A stretch of DNA of 64,000 bases from assembly GCF_017792025.1 (NCBI RefSeq), contig NZ_CP046956.1:3720001-3784000 (forward strand), in the 5' to 3' direction. Within the stretch, counting starts at the first letter, position 1; each line of letters begins with the position of its first letter. Under the pieces are notes generated by a model. That model saw only the letters and a list, made by a program, of their open reading frames with translations, was not told the DNA's origin and ran no database searches. The position numbers were made by a program, and so were the translations under genes. Positions 26,445 through 34,470 of the stretch are shown piece after piece. The DNA is from Sediminibacillus dalangtanensis. GTDB taxonomy: Bacteria; Bacillota; Bacilli; Bacillales; Amphibacillaceae.

Positions 26445-27632
26445 TTACGAAGCAAATACCTTTTCCATCACAGAAATGAATTGATCCACCTCTGTTTCAT
26501 TGGTCGTCAATGGGGGCAGTATGCGGATTACATTTGGTCCGGCCAGCAGCACTAACAGCTGGTATTGCTCCCTCGCTTTTGTCACATAATCAACGGCATT
26601 GTCATCGACGACGATTCCCTGCAGTAGCCCCCTGCCTCTGATTTCCTTGATTTGAGAAAACTGCTGTTTTAGTCCATGTAATTTCTCTTCTAAATAGCTG
26701 CCTAATTCTGCAGCACGAGCAGTCAATTCATTCTCGATGATGTGCGTTACCGTTGAGAGCCCGGCCGTTGCAGAAAACGGATTCCCACCGAACGTACTGC
26801 CGTGCGATCCAGGTGAAAACGCCCGGGCCGCTTTTTGATTGGCGACGATTGCGCCAATAGGAATGCCGCTCCCCAGTCCTTTGGCCAGACTGATAACATC
26901 CGGTTCAATTCCGTATTGTTGATAAGCGAACAAGGTTCCTGTTCTGCCGATACCAGTTTGTATCTCATCGATCATCAGCAAAATGTCGTTTTGCTTGCAA
27001 AGATCCGCCAGCTGTTTCACCCAATCTTCATCGGCCGGAACGACTCCTCCCTCTCCCTGTACGAGTTCGAGTAAAACGGCGCAGGTTTTGTCTGTAACCA
27101 ACTTTTCCAGTGCCTGCTTGTCATTATAGGGCAAATAGCGAAATCCTTTAGCCAGAGGGGCAAAGCCTTGTTGAATTTTATCCTGTCCCGTAGCCGCCAG
27201 GGTAGCGAGCGTCCGCCCATGAAACGATTGACGGAAGGTGACGACCTCGTATGCCTCGATCCCTTTGACTTCCTGCGCATATCGTCTTGCCAGTTTGATG
27301 GCAGCTTCATTTGCTTCGGCTCCGCTGTTGCAGAAAAACACTTGGTCGCCAAAGCTGTTCTCCACCAGTTTCTTTGCCAATTGTTCCTGAACTGGTATAT
27401 GGTATAAATTCGAACAGTGCCAAATTTTTTCCAGCTGGATTTCCAGCTGTTCTTTTACGCTGTCCGGTGCGTGTCCTAAGTTACAGGTGGCGATGCCTGA
27501 CGTATAGTCGAGATATTTGCCGCCCTCGTCGTCCCATACCCAGCTTCCTTTTCCTTTGACCAATGTAAGAGGAAAGCGATTATAGGTGGGCATGAGCATA
27601 TCCGTAGCCGTTGGTATAGTTTGTTTAGACAT
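26445..27632 (-). CDS. argD: Acetylornithine aminotransferase
   Basis: This 395-residue class III PLP aminotransferase shows DYTSGIATCNLGHAPD, FCNSGAEANEAAIKLARRY, SFHGRTLATLAATGQ and the VLLELVQGEGGVVPA block. LLMIDEIQTGIGRTG follows, with the PLP Lys in ISLAKGLGSGIPIGA and GSHGSTFGGNPFSATAGL later. It converts N-acetylglutamate semialdehyde to N2-acetylornithine. Its start overlaps the end of argB by eight bases, with GGAGG inside argB, so it is the coupled last gene of argC-J-B-D. No later arginine gene (carAB, argF) follows; they must be elsewhere. Confidence 0.95.
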   Translation of the reverse strand: MSKQTIPTATDMLMPTYNRFPLTLVKGKGSWVWDDEGGKYLDYTSGIATCNLGHAPDSVKEQLEIQLEKIWHCSNLYHIPVQEQLAKKLVENSFGDQVFFCNSGAEANEAAIKLARRYAQEVKGIEAYEVVTFRQSFHGRTLATLAATGQDKIQQGFAPLAKGFRYLPYNDKQALEKLVTDKTCAVLLELVQGEGGVVPADEDWVKQLADLCKQNDILLMIDEIQTGIGRTGTLFAYQQYGIEPDVISLAKGLGSGIPIGAIVANQKAARAFSPGSHGSTFGGNPFSATAGLSTVTHIIENELTARAAELGSYLEEKLHGLKQQFSQIKEIRGRGLLQGIVVDDNAVDYVTKAREQYQLLVLLAGPNVIRILPPLTTNETEVDQFISVMEKVFAS

Positions 27633-28425
27633 ATCCTACCTCCGAAGTTAAACTGATTTTTGTTCCGACCGCTGCCCCCTCGTAAAAAGACAGCAGACTG
27701 TCCGGTTCCAAACCATTCAAAATCACGGTTTCCGGCACGCGGTTCTTCAGCGCCTGCAGGGCTGAACGAACCTTCGGAATCATCCCGCCGTTGATGGTGC
27801 CATCGGCGATAAGTTGTTCAATTTGGCTGCTGGTCGTTTCATGCAAAACCTTTGTTTCACCGTTCTTTTCTACTAAAATGCCAGGAATATCACTGATGTA
27901 ACATAACCTCGCCTGCAGTTCCTGCGCAACGGCTGCTGCAGCCACATCGGCGTTAATATTCAACTTCTTTCCATTTTCATCGATGGCAATCGGAGAAATG
28001 ACCGGTATGAATCCTTGGTCGATGAGATGGTGAAGAATCGATACTTGCACGTTTTTCACCGTTCCGACAAGACCAATTGCAGCATTGTCAGATTGGATTG
28101 CCCGCAGCAGTCCGCCATCCACGCCGCTTAGGCCGAATCCTTTCCCGCCTTGATGCTGCAGATTTTGGACAAGCTGTTTGTTCATGGATCCGCTTAATAC
28201 CATTTCCGCTACTTCCAATACTTCTTCCGTGGTCACTCTCAATCCGTCGACAAACTGTGTTTCCACTTGAAGGCGGGACAGGGTCTGGGAAATCAGCGGA
28301 CCACCGCCGTGGACAAGCACCGGCTGGACATCTCCCTTGTTATGCAGTTCTGCGATATTCCGGTAAAAAGCCGGCGGCAGCTGTGAAAAAATACTGCCGC
28401 CGCACTTGATTACTACATATTCCAA
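27625..28425 (-). CDS. argB: Acetylglutamate kinase
   Basis: This 266-residue amino-acid kinase phosphorylates N-acetylglutamate. Motifs: VVIKCGGSIFSQL, VLVHGGGPLISQTL, LEVAEMVLSGSMNKQLVQ, INADVAAAAVAQEL and GTINGGMIPKVRSALQAL. The TTG at 28425 is preceded by GAGGGAGG at proper spacing and matches the family N-terminus; a longer frame would overlap argJ. There is no N-terminal extension of the arginine-sensitive hexameric type, as usual in Bacillus. It is the third gene of the operon, 13 bases after argJ. Confidence 0.95.
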   Translation of the reverse strand: MEYVVIKCGGSIFSQLPPAFYRNIAELHNKGDVQPVLVHGGGPLISQTLSRLQVETQFVDGLRVTTEEVLEVAEMVLSGSMNKQLVQNLQHQGGKGFGLSGVDGGLLRAIQSDNAAIGLVGTVKNVQVSILHHLIDQGFIPVISPIAIDENGKKLNINADVAAAAVAQELQARLCYISDIPGILVEKNGETKVLHETTSSQIEQLIADGTINGGMIPKVRSALQALKNRVPETVILNGLEPDSLLSFYEGAAVGTKISLTSEVGYV

Positions 28426-28438
28426 TCTGACCCCTCCC

Positions 28439-29677
28439 TCAAGTCCGATACGATGCATTTATTCGTACATAATCATAAGACAAGTCGCAACCCCATGCGG
28501 TGGCTTTGCCGGTTCCGCTGCCTAAATCGGTGTGAATCGACACATTGTCCTGTAATAAATAGTCCTTTGCCGCTGCCTCATCGAACGAAACAGGCATTCC
28601 ATTGTTAACCACCAACACAGGTCCGAGCGAGATGCTGACTTTGTCGGGATCTACAGGCTGCCCGCTGTAGCCGATCGCCGTAATGATCCGCCCCCAATTG
28701 GCGTCTGCTCCGTGAATAGCGGTTTTCACCAAATTGGAAGAAATAATGGCTTTGCTGACGGCACGTGCCGCCTGATCTGACTCCGCACCTTCCACCTGGA
28801 CCTCGACTAATTTGGTGGCTCCTTCTCCATCCCGGGCGATTTCTTTAGCCAGCGCTTCACAGACTACCGCAAGCCCTTGTTTGAAGAGAGACCAGTCCGG
28901 ATGTCCTTCATGCAGCTGCTGATTTCCCGCTTTTCCATTTGCCAGCATAAGTACCATGTCATTCGTACTGGTATCTCCATCCACCGTTATCATATTGAAT
29001 GATGTATTGGTGATATCCTTCAAGGCCGATGACAGGGCACCTTCTTCAACTGCTGCATCGGTGGTTATAAAACTCAGCATCGTGGCCATATTCGGGTGGA
29101 TCATTCCCGATCCTTTAGCTGCTCCTCCGATGGATATTTTTTGCCCATCGATTTCTATTTCAACCGCAATCGCTTTTTCGCGGGTGTCTGTTGTTAAAAT
29201 CGCCTTTCCGAATCGGGTGGCGAGATTATTGGTTTGCAGCTGGATTTGATCGATTCCGTATTTGATTTTTTCCATCGGCAAGGGTTCTCCGATCAACCCT
29301 GTAGATGCAATGGCCGTGAACTGCTCAGGGACACGGAAGGCTGCTGCTCCCCATTTCCGCATTTGATAGGCATCAGCCAGACCTTGCTCGCCTGTGCAGG
29401 CATTGGCGATGCCGGAATTGACTAAGAGTGCCTGGATTTTCTGTCCGCTCTTAATGCTTTCCTGGGTGACCTTAAGCGGAGCCGCCTGGAATGTGTTGAT
29501 TGTATAAACACCAGCTGTTGTAGCGGGAACTTCAGAGTAGACCCAGCCGAAATCCAGCTTGGTTTTTCGAATGCCGCAATGGACGCCGCCGGCGGTAAAC
29601 CCCTGAGGAGTGGCTATGTTTCCTTCCGGCAGCAGGGTCACTTCCTGTTCGGCCACTTGTTTTACTTGTTCTGTCAT
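28439..29677 (-). CDS. argJ: Bifunctional ornithine acetyltransferase / N-acetylglutamate synthase
   Basis: This 412-residue ArgJ precursor is cut by itself before a conserved Thr in GSGMIHPNMATMLSF (near residue 200) to make alpha and beta chains. It transfers acetyl from N-acetylornithine to glutamate, closing the arginine cycle. The N-terminus GFTAGGVHCGIRKTKLDFGW and the C-terminal ATAWGCDLSYDYVRINASYRT are typical. GGAGGG precedes the ATG. Whether it also takes acetyl-CoA (bifunctional) cannot be decided from the sequence; absence of argA nearby is consistent with that. Confidence 0.95.
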   Translation of the reverse strand: MTEQVKQVAEQEVTLLPEGNIATPQGFTAGGVHCGIRKTKLDFGWVYSEVPATTAGVYTINTFQAAPLKVTQESIKSGQKIQALLVNSGIANACTGEQGLADAYQMRKWGAAAFRVPEQFTAIASTGLIGEPLPMEKIKYGIDQIQLQTNNLATRFGKAILTTDTREKAIAVEIEIDGQKISIGGAAKGSGMIHPNMATMLSFITTDAAVEEGALSSALKDITNTSFNMITVDGDTSTNDMVLMLANGKAGNQQLHEGHPDWSLFKQGLAVVCEALAKEIARDGEGATKLVEVQVEGAESDQAARAVSKAIISSNLVKTAIHGADANWGRIITAIGYSGQPVDPDKVSISLGPVLVVNNGMPVSFDEAAAKDYLLQDNVSIHTDLGSGTGKATAWGCDLSYDYVRINASYRT

Positions 29678-29692
29678 TTTTTTGCACCCTCC

Positions 29693-30730
29693 TTAAGGAT
29701 AAATAGGTAAATAGTTTAAACCGGTTGCAACGTCCCAGCCTTTCAATAGATTCATATTTTGAATGGCCTGGCCTGAAGCTCCCTTGACCAAGTTGTCGAT
29801 GACCGAAATGATGGTCAATTTCCCCGTCCTTTGATCTGCGTGAATGCCGATGTCACAGTAGTTGCTTCCATATACCTCTCTTGTTGCCGGCAGTTCCCCA
29901 TTCCTACGGATACGCACAAACGGCTGCTCTCGATAAAACGCTGTGTATGCTTCGATCATCTCATCAGTAGAAACCGGCTGTGTAAAGTCAGCATAAATCG
30001 TACTCATAATCCCCCTCGTCATCGGTACCAGGTGAGTGGAAAAAGTCACTTGCACCGGGTGACCGGCCATTTTTCCAAGCTCTTGTTCTATTTCCGGTAT
30101 GTGTTTATGTTGTCCTAGTTTATAAGCTTTCAAGTTTTCATTCATTTCCGGATAATGTGCATTTAGCGATGTTCCGCGTCCAGCACCGGAAACACCCGAT
30201 TTGGCATCGATGATAATCGATTTTTCTTCTATCCAGCCGTTTTGAACCGCTGGCAGCAGTCCGAGCAATGTGGCGGTCGGATAACAGCCCGGATTGGCTA
30301 CCAGATTTGCACCTGCAACTTCCTCCTCATAAATTTCGCTTAATCCATAAACCGCTGTTTCCAAATAGTTTTCATCAGCAGCAGGGGAACCGTACCATTC
30401 TTGATAGTCCGTCGGGGACTTCAGGCGAAAATCTCCAGAGAGATCAATGCATTTTACGTTATGCTCCAGGAACTGCGGTGCCAAATCCTTGCTGACAGCC
30501 GGCGGCGTGGCAAAAAAGACCAACTCGACACGTTCAGCCAGCTCCTGTACCACCAGTTCTTCCAAAGGCTTTTCCACGACCCCGACCGTATGGGGATAAA
30601 CTGCACCAAGCGCCTGGCCGCTTTGCGAATGGGAGATAATCGCTTCAATTTCTGCATATGGATGATTATATAAAAACCGTATCAGTTCGATGGCACCGTA
30701 ACCGGTCCCACCAATAATCGCTACCTTCAC
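29693..30730 (-). CDS. argC: N-acetyl-gamma-glutamyl-phosphate reductase
   Basis: This 345-residue NADPH-dependent reductase is the first gene of the operon. It has the Rossmann motif KVAIIGGTGYGAIELIRFL, FFATPPAVSKDLAPQ, the catalytic Cys in VANPGCYPTATLLGL, and the His-containing GQHKHIPEIEQEL. It makes N-acetylglutamate semialdehyde. The start is GTG with AGGAG about 12 bases upstream. A promoter overlapping an ARG-box-like sequence lies 42-70 bases upstream, so ArgR/AhrC control by arginine is expected. Confidence 0.95.
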   Translation of the reverse strand: MKVAIIGGTGYGAIELIRFLYNHPYAEIEAIISHSQSGQALGAVYPHTVGVVEKPLEELVVQELAERVELVFFATPPAVSKDLAPQFLEHNVKCIDLSGDFRLKSPTDYQEWYGSPAADENYLETAVYGLSEIYEEEVAGANLVANPGCYPTATLLGLLPAVQNGWIEEKSIIIDAKSGVSGAGRGTSLNAHYPEMNENLKAYKLGQHKHIPEIEQELGKMAGHPVQVTFSTHLVPMTRGIMSTIYADFTQPVSTDEMIEAYTAFYREQPFVRIRRNGELPATREVYGSNYCDIGIHADQRTGKLTIISVIDNLVKGASGQAIQNMNLLKGWDVATGLNYLPIYP

Positions 30731-30771
30731 CGTCTATTCTCACTCCTGACCATTCCATTGATTGATAAATA

Positions 30772-30800
30772 ATTATACTTTATTATGTATTTTTATACAA
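30772..30800 (-). promoter_or_regulatory. argC promoter overlapping an ARG-box-like operator
   Basis: On the minus strand TTGTAT (30795-30800) and TATAAT (30772-30777) are spaced exactly 17 bases. The spacer and -35 region contain TGTATAAAAATACAT (about 30785-30799). This resembles the ARG box core (ATGAATAAAAATTCA) and is itself palindromic. ArgR/AhrC binding here would block the polymerase. Confidence 0.65.
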
Positions 30801-30944
30801 GTGCATTTCACCAATTTTACGGCGGTTTTTACATTCATGCTTATCTTCAATTGGATACCATGAATCAAATGAGATGCCAGCAAAAACGGGGAATGTTACC
30901 ATTAAATAAAACGAATCTTATTATGGAACGAAAGGGAGAGAAGC

Positions 30945-31952
30945 ATGGCGGAAAATCAAGAAATCCAATTAGTGAAAAGACCAGAAGCAATGCCGACTGA
31001 AGAACATATTCGCATAGTGGATACGGAAATGCCGGAGCCCGCGAAAGAGGAGGCACTGCTAAAGACCGTTTACGTGTCGGTCGATCCGTATATGAGAGGC
31101 CGTATGAGTAGCGCTAAGTCTTATATAGAACCATTTGCCCTGAACAAAGCAATCAGCGGTGGAGTGATTGCGCAGGTAGTAGAATCTAATGCAGAAAGCC
31201 TTCAGCCTGGGGATGTTGTCACCGGAACATTGCCGTGGGCAAAATATTCCACAGCGTCCGCTGAAAAACTCAGAAAAATAAATCCGGAGCTAGGACCGGT
31301 CACTACTTCCTTAGGTGTTTTAGGTATGCCTGGATTAACTGCCTATTTCGGTCTTACCGATATCGGAAATCCGAAAGCAGGGGAAACGGTCGTCGTTTCA
31401 GCTGCAGCTGGAGCTGTTGGATCGATTGTCGTACAAATTGCGAAAATCTATGGAGCTCATGTAGTGGGAATCGCCGGGAGTGAAGAAAAAACCCGCTATC
31501 TGACTGAAGAATTAGGAGCAGACAAGGCCATTAATTATAAAACCGATAACCTGTCGGAAGCTTTGGCTGAATCTTGTCCAGACGGTGTCGATGTTTATTT
31601 TGACAATGTCGGTGGAGAAGTGTCGGATGCTGTATATCCCCTGCTGAATGATCACGCAAGAATCCCCCAATGCGGGTCCATTGCTACATACAATGACCCG
31701 AACGCCCATGGGCCGCGGTTGCAAATGCACATCGTCAAATCGCGGGCATTGATCAAAGGGTTTATTGTCGGTGATTACCAGCCCCGGTTTAAGGAAGGCT
31801 TTACAAAGCTTGCAGAGTGGGTCAACAACAGGGAATTGACGTATAAAGAAACGATCAAAACCGGCTTCGAACAAATCCCCGAAGCATTTTTCGGCCTGTT
31901 CACAGGAGAAAACATAGGCAAACAGCTAGTTAAAACTGCTGAAATAGAATAA
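30945..31952 (+). CDS. NADP-dependent MDR oxidoreductase (YfmJ/CurA-like)
   Basis: This 335-residue member of the leukotriene B4 dehydrogenase/curcumin-reductase branch of medium-chain reductases has VSVDPYMRGRMS, GVLGMPGLTAYFGL, VVVSAAAGAVGSIVVQIAKIYGAHVVGIAGS and GVDVYFDNVGGE. It also has the C-terminal GKQLVK. Zinc ligands are absent. Members reduce alpha,beta-unsaturated carbonyl compounds with NADPH and may serve in detoxification. AAAGGGAG precedes the ATG. It is divergent from argC and monocistronic. Confidence 0.87.
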   Translation: MAENQEIQLVKRPEAMPTEEHIRIVDTEMPEPAKEEALLKTVYVSVDPYMRGRMSSAKSYIEPFALNKAISGGVIAQVVESNAESLQPGDVVTGTLPWAKYSTASAEKLRKINPELGPVTTSLGVLGMPGLTAYFGLTDIGNPKAGETVVVSAAAGAVGSIVVQIAKIYGAHVVGIAGSEEKTRYLTEELGADKAINYKTDNLSEALAESCPDGVDVYFDNVGGEVSDAVYPLLNDHARIPQCGSIATYNDPNAHGPRLQMHIVKSRALIKGFIVGDYQPRFKEGFTKLAEWVNNRELTYKETIKTGFEQIPEAFFGLFTGENIGKQLVKTAEIE

Positions 31953-31965
31953 ACAAAAATGAATC

Positions 31966-32002
31966 AAGCCGATTTGTCGACAGAGCACGGACAGATCGGC
32001 TT
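31966..32002 (+). terminator. Possible terminator after the YfmJ-like gene
   Basis: AAGCCGAT and ATCGGCTT pair across a 21-base loop; the T tail is short. Confidence 0.45.
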
Positions 32003-32162
32003 TCCACTATCTATAACACACCGTAATTTTTATCCAAAAAGACAAGTCTCGACCAATCCAACGTAATTTAGAGCAGAAATGAGCAATCTTGGTGATTTTC
32101 TTTCTATGAAACTTGTACTATAATAAACACTAATTTAGTCAGACAGGAAGAAGTTGATCCGA

Positions 32163-33266
32163 TTGAAAAAACTGCTTATTCTATTACCGTTTATATGCTT
32201 GGCATCGATCTTTTATTTATTCTATAAAACTACCGTTTTGCCCGCTAAAGTGGAAGTGAAAACTACAGCAGCGGATACATCCTTAAAACAGATCCCCACT
32301 CCCGTTGTCGAATCAGACGCAGAGCTGCAGATCGGAGAAAATCAAGTAAGCAATCCGATACTGCGTAAAGGGAATGAATACTACTTACCGGCCGACCCGC
32401 TTTTGGCTTATCAGCCATCCACAGAACTTGCTTACGATCCGATTTTGCAAGTGGCAACTGCCACTATAGAGGACGAACGGCTTTATTTTCCGCAAGCGCA
32501 GGAAAACAGCTACCAGGCAAGCCTGGAGGCTTTAGAAACACAATCACTTGATCAAAGACAAGTGATTGCCTATGGCAATAAACTTTATGCCACTGCAGAC
32601 TTCCTGAGGCAGCTCGATATCCCAATAGCAAAACAGGAGCAAGCCGATGATCCTTTATTCGTTCTGGACATCCCGGAAGAAAAAGCGGAATTGCCACTGG
32701 ATGTGCCGCTAATCGAACAGATGGCGGCACCCCGGCTGTACAATGGCTGCGAGGTAACGAGTCTTGCCATGATCTTGAATTATCATGGCATAGAAGTAAC
32801 GAAAAATGAACTTGCTGAGAACGTCCATGTCGTCCCGCTTACTTATGAAAACGGGTTGAAGGGAGATCCGAATGAAGGTTTTGTCGGAAACATGGCGGAC
32901 GGTCCGGGCCTCGGTGTTTATCATGGTCCAATACTGGATTTAGCCAAACAATATGTTGGTGACAGAGCAGTCGATTTAACTGGCAGCAGCCCTGATGCAA
33001 TCTATCAATCATTGGATAAAGGGCTTCCTGTATGGATCATTACCACTACCTCCTTCGCTCCTGTCGGCGGTTTTGAAACCTGGCAGACTCCGAATGGAGA
33101 AATAGAAGTGACATTCAGCCTTCACAGCGTGGCTGTAACCGGCTATGAGGACGACTACGTATATATCAATGACCCTTATGGAGGCAAAAACAAACAGATA
33201 GACCGGGACAATTTTGAAAAAGCCTGGGAACAAATGGGCAGTCAGGCAATCGTTATTGAAGAATAA
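32163..33266 (+). CDS. Secreted C39-like cysteine peptidase family protein (YvpB-like)
   Basis: This protein of about 367 residues has an N-terminal membrane anchor or signal (LLILLPFICLASIFYLFYKTTVLPA). A middle region of unknown type resembles copper-amine-oxidase-like repeats (EYYLPADPLLAYQP, KLYATADFLRQLDI). A Peptidase_C39_2 domain follows with the putative nucleophile in YNGCEVTSLAMILNYHG, the His in FSLHSVAVTGY and Asp in YINDPYGG. Such proteins are presumed extracellular or wall-associated peptidases. The TTG at 32163 was preferred because AGGAAG lies 12 bases before it; a TTG nine bases upstream sits almost on the ribosome site. A TATAAT -10 element lies at 32119-32124. Confidence 0.75.
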   Translation: MKKLLILLPFICLASIFYLFYKTTVLPAKVEVKTTAADTSLKQIPTPVVESDAELQIGENQVSNPILRKGNEYYLPADPLLAYQPSTELAYDPILQVATATIEDERLYFPQAQENSYQASLEALETQSLDQRQVIAYGNKLYATADFLRQLDIPIAKQEQADDPLFVLDIPEEKAELPLDVPLIEQMAAPRLYNGCEVTSLAMILNYHGIEVTKNELAENVHVVPLTYENGLKGDPNEGFVGNMADGPGLGVYHGPILDLAKQYVGDRAVDLTGSSPDAIYQSLDKGLPVWIITTTSFAPVGGFETWQTPNGEIEVTFSLHSVAVTGYEDDYVYINDPYGGKNKQIDRDNFEKAWEQMGSQAIVIEE

Positions 33267-33294
33267 TCATAGCAGCTGAAAAAAGCGGCTGGGG

Positions 33295-33440
33295 TATAAC
33301 GTAATTCCTCATCCTGTTGTTTGAGTTGCTTTTCCAACCGCTGCGGCAAGGTACTGCAACTTTATTATTTGCTAGGTTTAAATCACCGCTTATATGAAAT
33401 CAAAACCGAACGAGTTCGAATGGGCTTTCCTTTGCTCACG
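33295..33440. repeat. Degraded dispersed repeat (copy 5)
   Basis: Recognisable pieces of the composite element remain: CATCCTGTTGTTTGAGTTGC, CCGCTGCGGCAAGGTACT and AAAACCGAACGAGTTCGAAT, and an end like TTCCTTTGCTCACGCTCTTT. It fills the gap between convergent genes. Confidence 0.6.
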
Positions 33441-33444
33441 CTCT

Positions 33445-34371
33445 TTATGCATCTTGATCGATTACATAGTTTTCCATCATCCCGATGCCTTCGATTTCCA
33501 TCGTGACCCGGTCTCCTGCTTTCAGGAATGTCGGCGGATCCATCGCAAAACCGACACCATGCGGGGTGCCTGTCAAAATAATATCACCTGGTTCCAGTGT
33601 CATTAGCTCCGATAGGAAGGAAACGAGATACGGTACATCGAAAATCAGCTCGCTGGTATTGGAGGATTGACGCTGCTCGCCATTGATATATGATTTCACT
33701 CCCAGTTTACCAGGATCCTGTATCTCATCGACTGTTACGATCCAGGGACCAATTGGTGTACTCCTGTCGAGTGTCTTTCCCTGTAGCCACTGCGGTGTCC
33801 GTTTTTGTAAATCACGAGCTGAGATGTCATTGGCGATTGTATAGCCCGCAATGTATTGATCCGCTTCCTTTCTGGCAACTTTCTTCGCGCGCTTGCCGAT
33901 TACCACAGCAAGTTCTACTTCGTAGTCGAGTTTTTCCGTGGCCGATGATTTTTCGATACTGTCTTCCGGACCAATTAGAGCATTGGCAAATTTGGCAAAC
34001 AACACCGGATGTTCGGGAATGGTACTCTTCATTTCTTTTACATGATCTGCATAATTAGTGCCGATACAAATGATTTTCCCCGGATTAGGAACCGGAAGCT
34101 CGAGCTTTACTCCAAATCGTTCCACTTCAGTGCTTGCCACTTGGTGCTCCACTGCATATGTGTATGCCGTTTGCGCGCGACGGATGCCCGTATGGCCGAG
34201 ACGATAGAAAGCAGTAGGATTGGATGGCAGTAGGATTGCGTCCATTTCTTCATTACGCGACAGAAGGAATTGCCTGTGGGCTTCCTGGAGATCAATAATC
34301 CGATCACCGTGGATAGCACCAATACGTGTTTCTCCAAACTTGTGTTTATATGTATAACTGGCCAGCTTCAT
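33445..34371 (-). CDS. Fumarylacetoacetate hydrolase family protein
   Basis: This 308-residue protein has a less conserved N-terminal domain (about 1-95) and an FAH catalytic domain. The latter has KIICIGTNYADHVKEM, the metal-binding Glu pair in LDYEVELAVVIG, Asp in ANDISARDLQ, and LEPGDIILTGTPHGVG. Relatives are hydrolases, decarboxylases or isomerases of 2-oxo-acid intermediates in aromatic or sugar-acid breakdown. No aromatic pathway genes are adjacent, so the substrate is unknown. Start ATG follows GGGGAAAG. Confidence 0.88.
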   Translation of the reverse strand: MKLASYTYKHKFGETRIGAIHGDRIIDLQEAHRQFLLSRNEEMDAILLPSNPTAFYRLGHTGIRRAQTAYTYAVEHQVASTEVERFGVKLELPVPNPGKIICIGTNYADHVKEMKSTIPEHPVLFAKFANALIGPEDSIEKSSATEKLDYEVELAVVIGKRAKKVARKEADQYIAGYTIANDISARDLQKRTPQWLQGKTLDRSTPIGPWIVTVDEIQDPGKLGVKSYINGEQRQSSNTSELIFDVPYLVSFLSELMTLEPGDIILTGTPHGVGFAMDPPTFLKAGDRVTMEIEGIGMMENYVIDQDA

Positions 34372-34437
34372 CTTCTTTCCCCGCTTTCGAAAAATTTATA
34401 TAATGATAGTCTTATTATAACGGATTCGTTCAAAGAA

Positions 34438-34466
34438 AAAAGCATTCAAGCTTTCTGAATGCTTTT
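34438..34466 (-). terminator. Terminator of licR
   Basis: AAAAGCATTC and GAATGCTTTT form a 10-bp stem with a 9-base loop, followed by a T run on the minus strand, five bases past the LicR stop. Confidence 0.88.
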
Positions 34467-34470
34467 CCAT

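Noticed and set aside
32041..32153. Strong sigma-A promoter before the C39-like gene
   Set aside because: A TATAAT is present, but no -35 at a normal distance was found, so only the -10 is mentioned in the gene entry.
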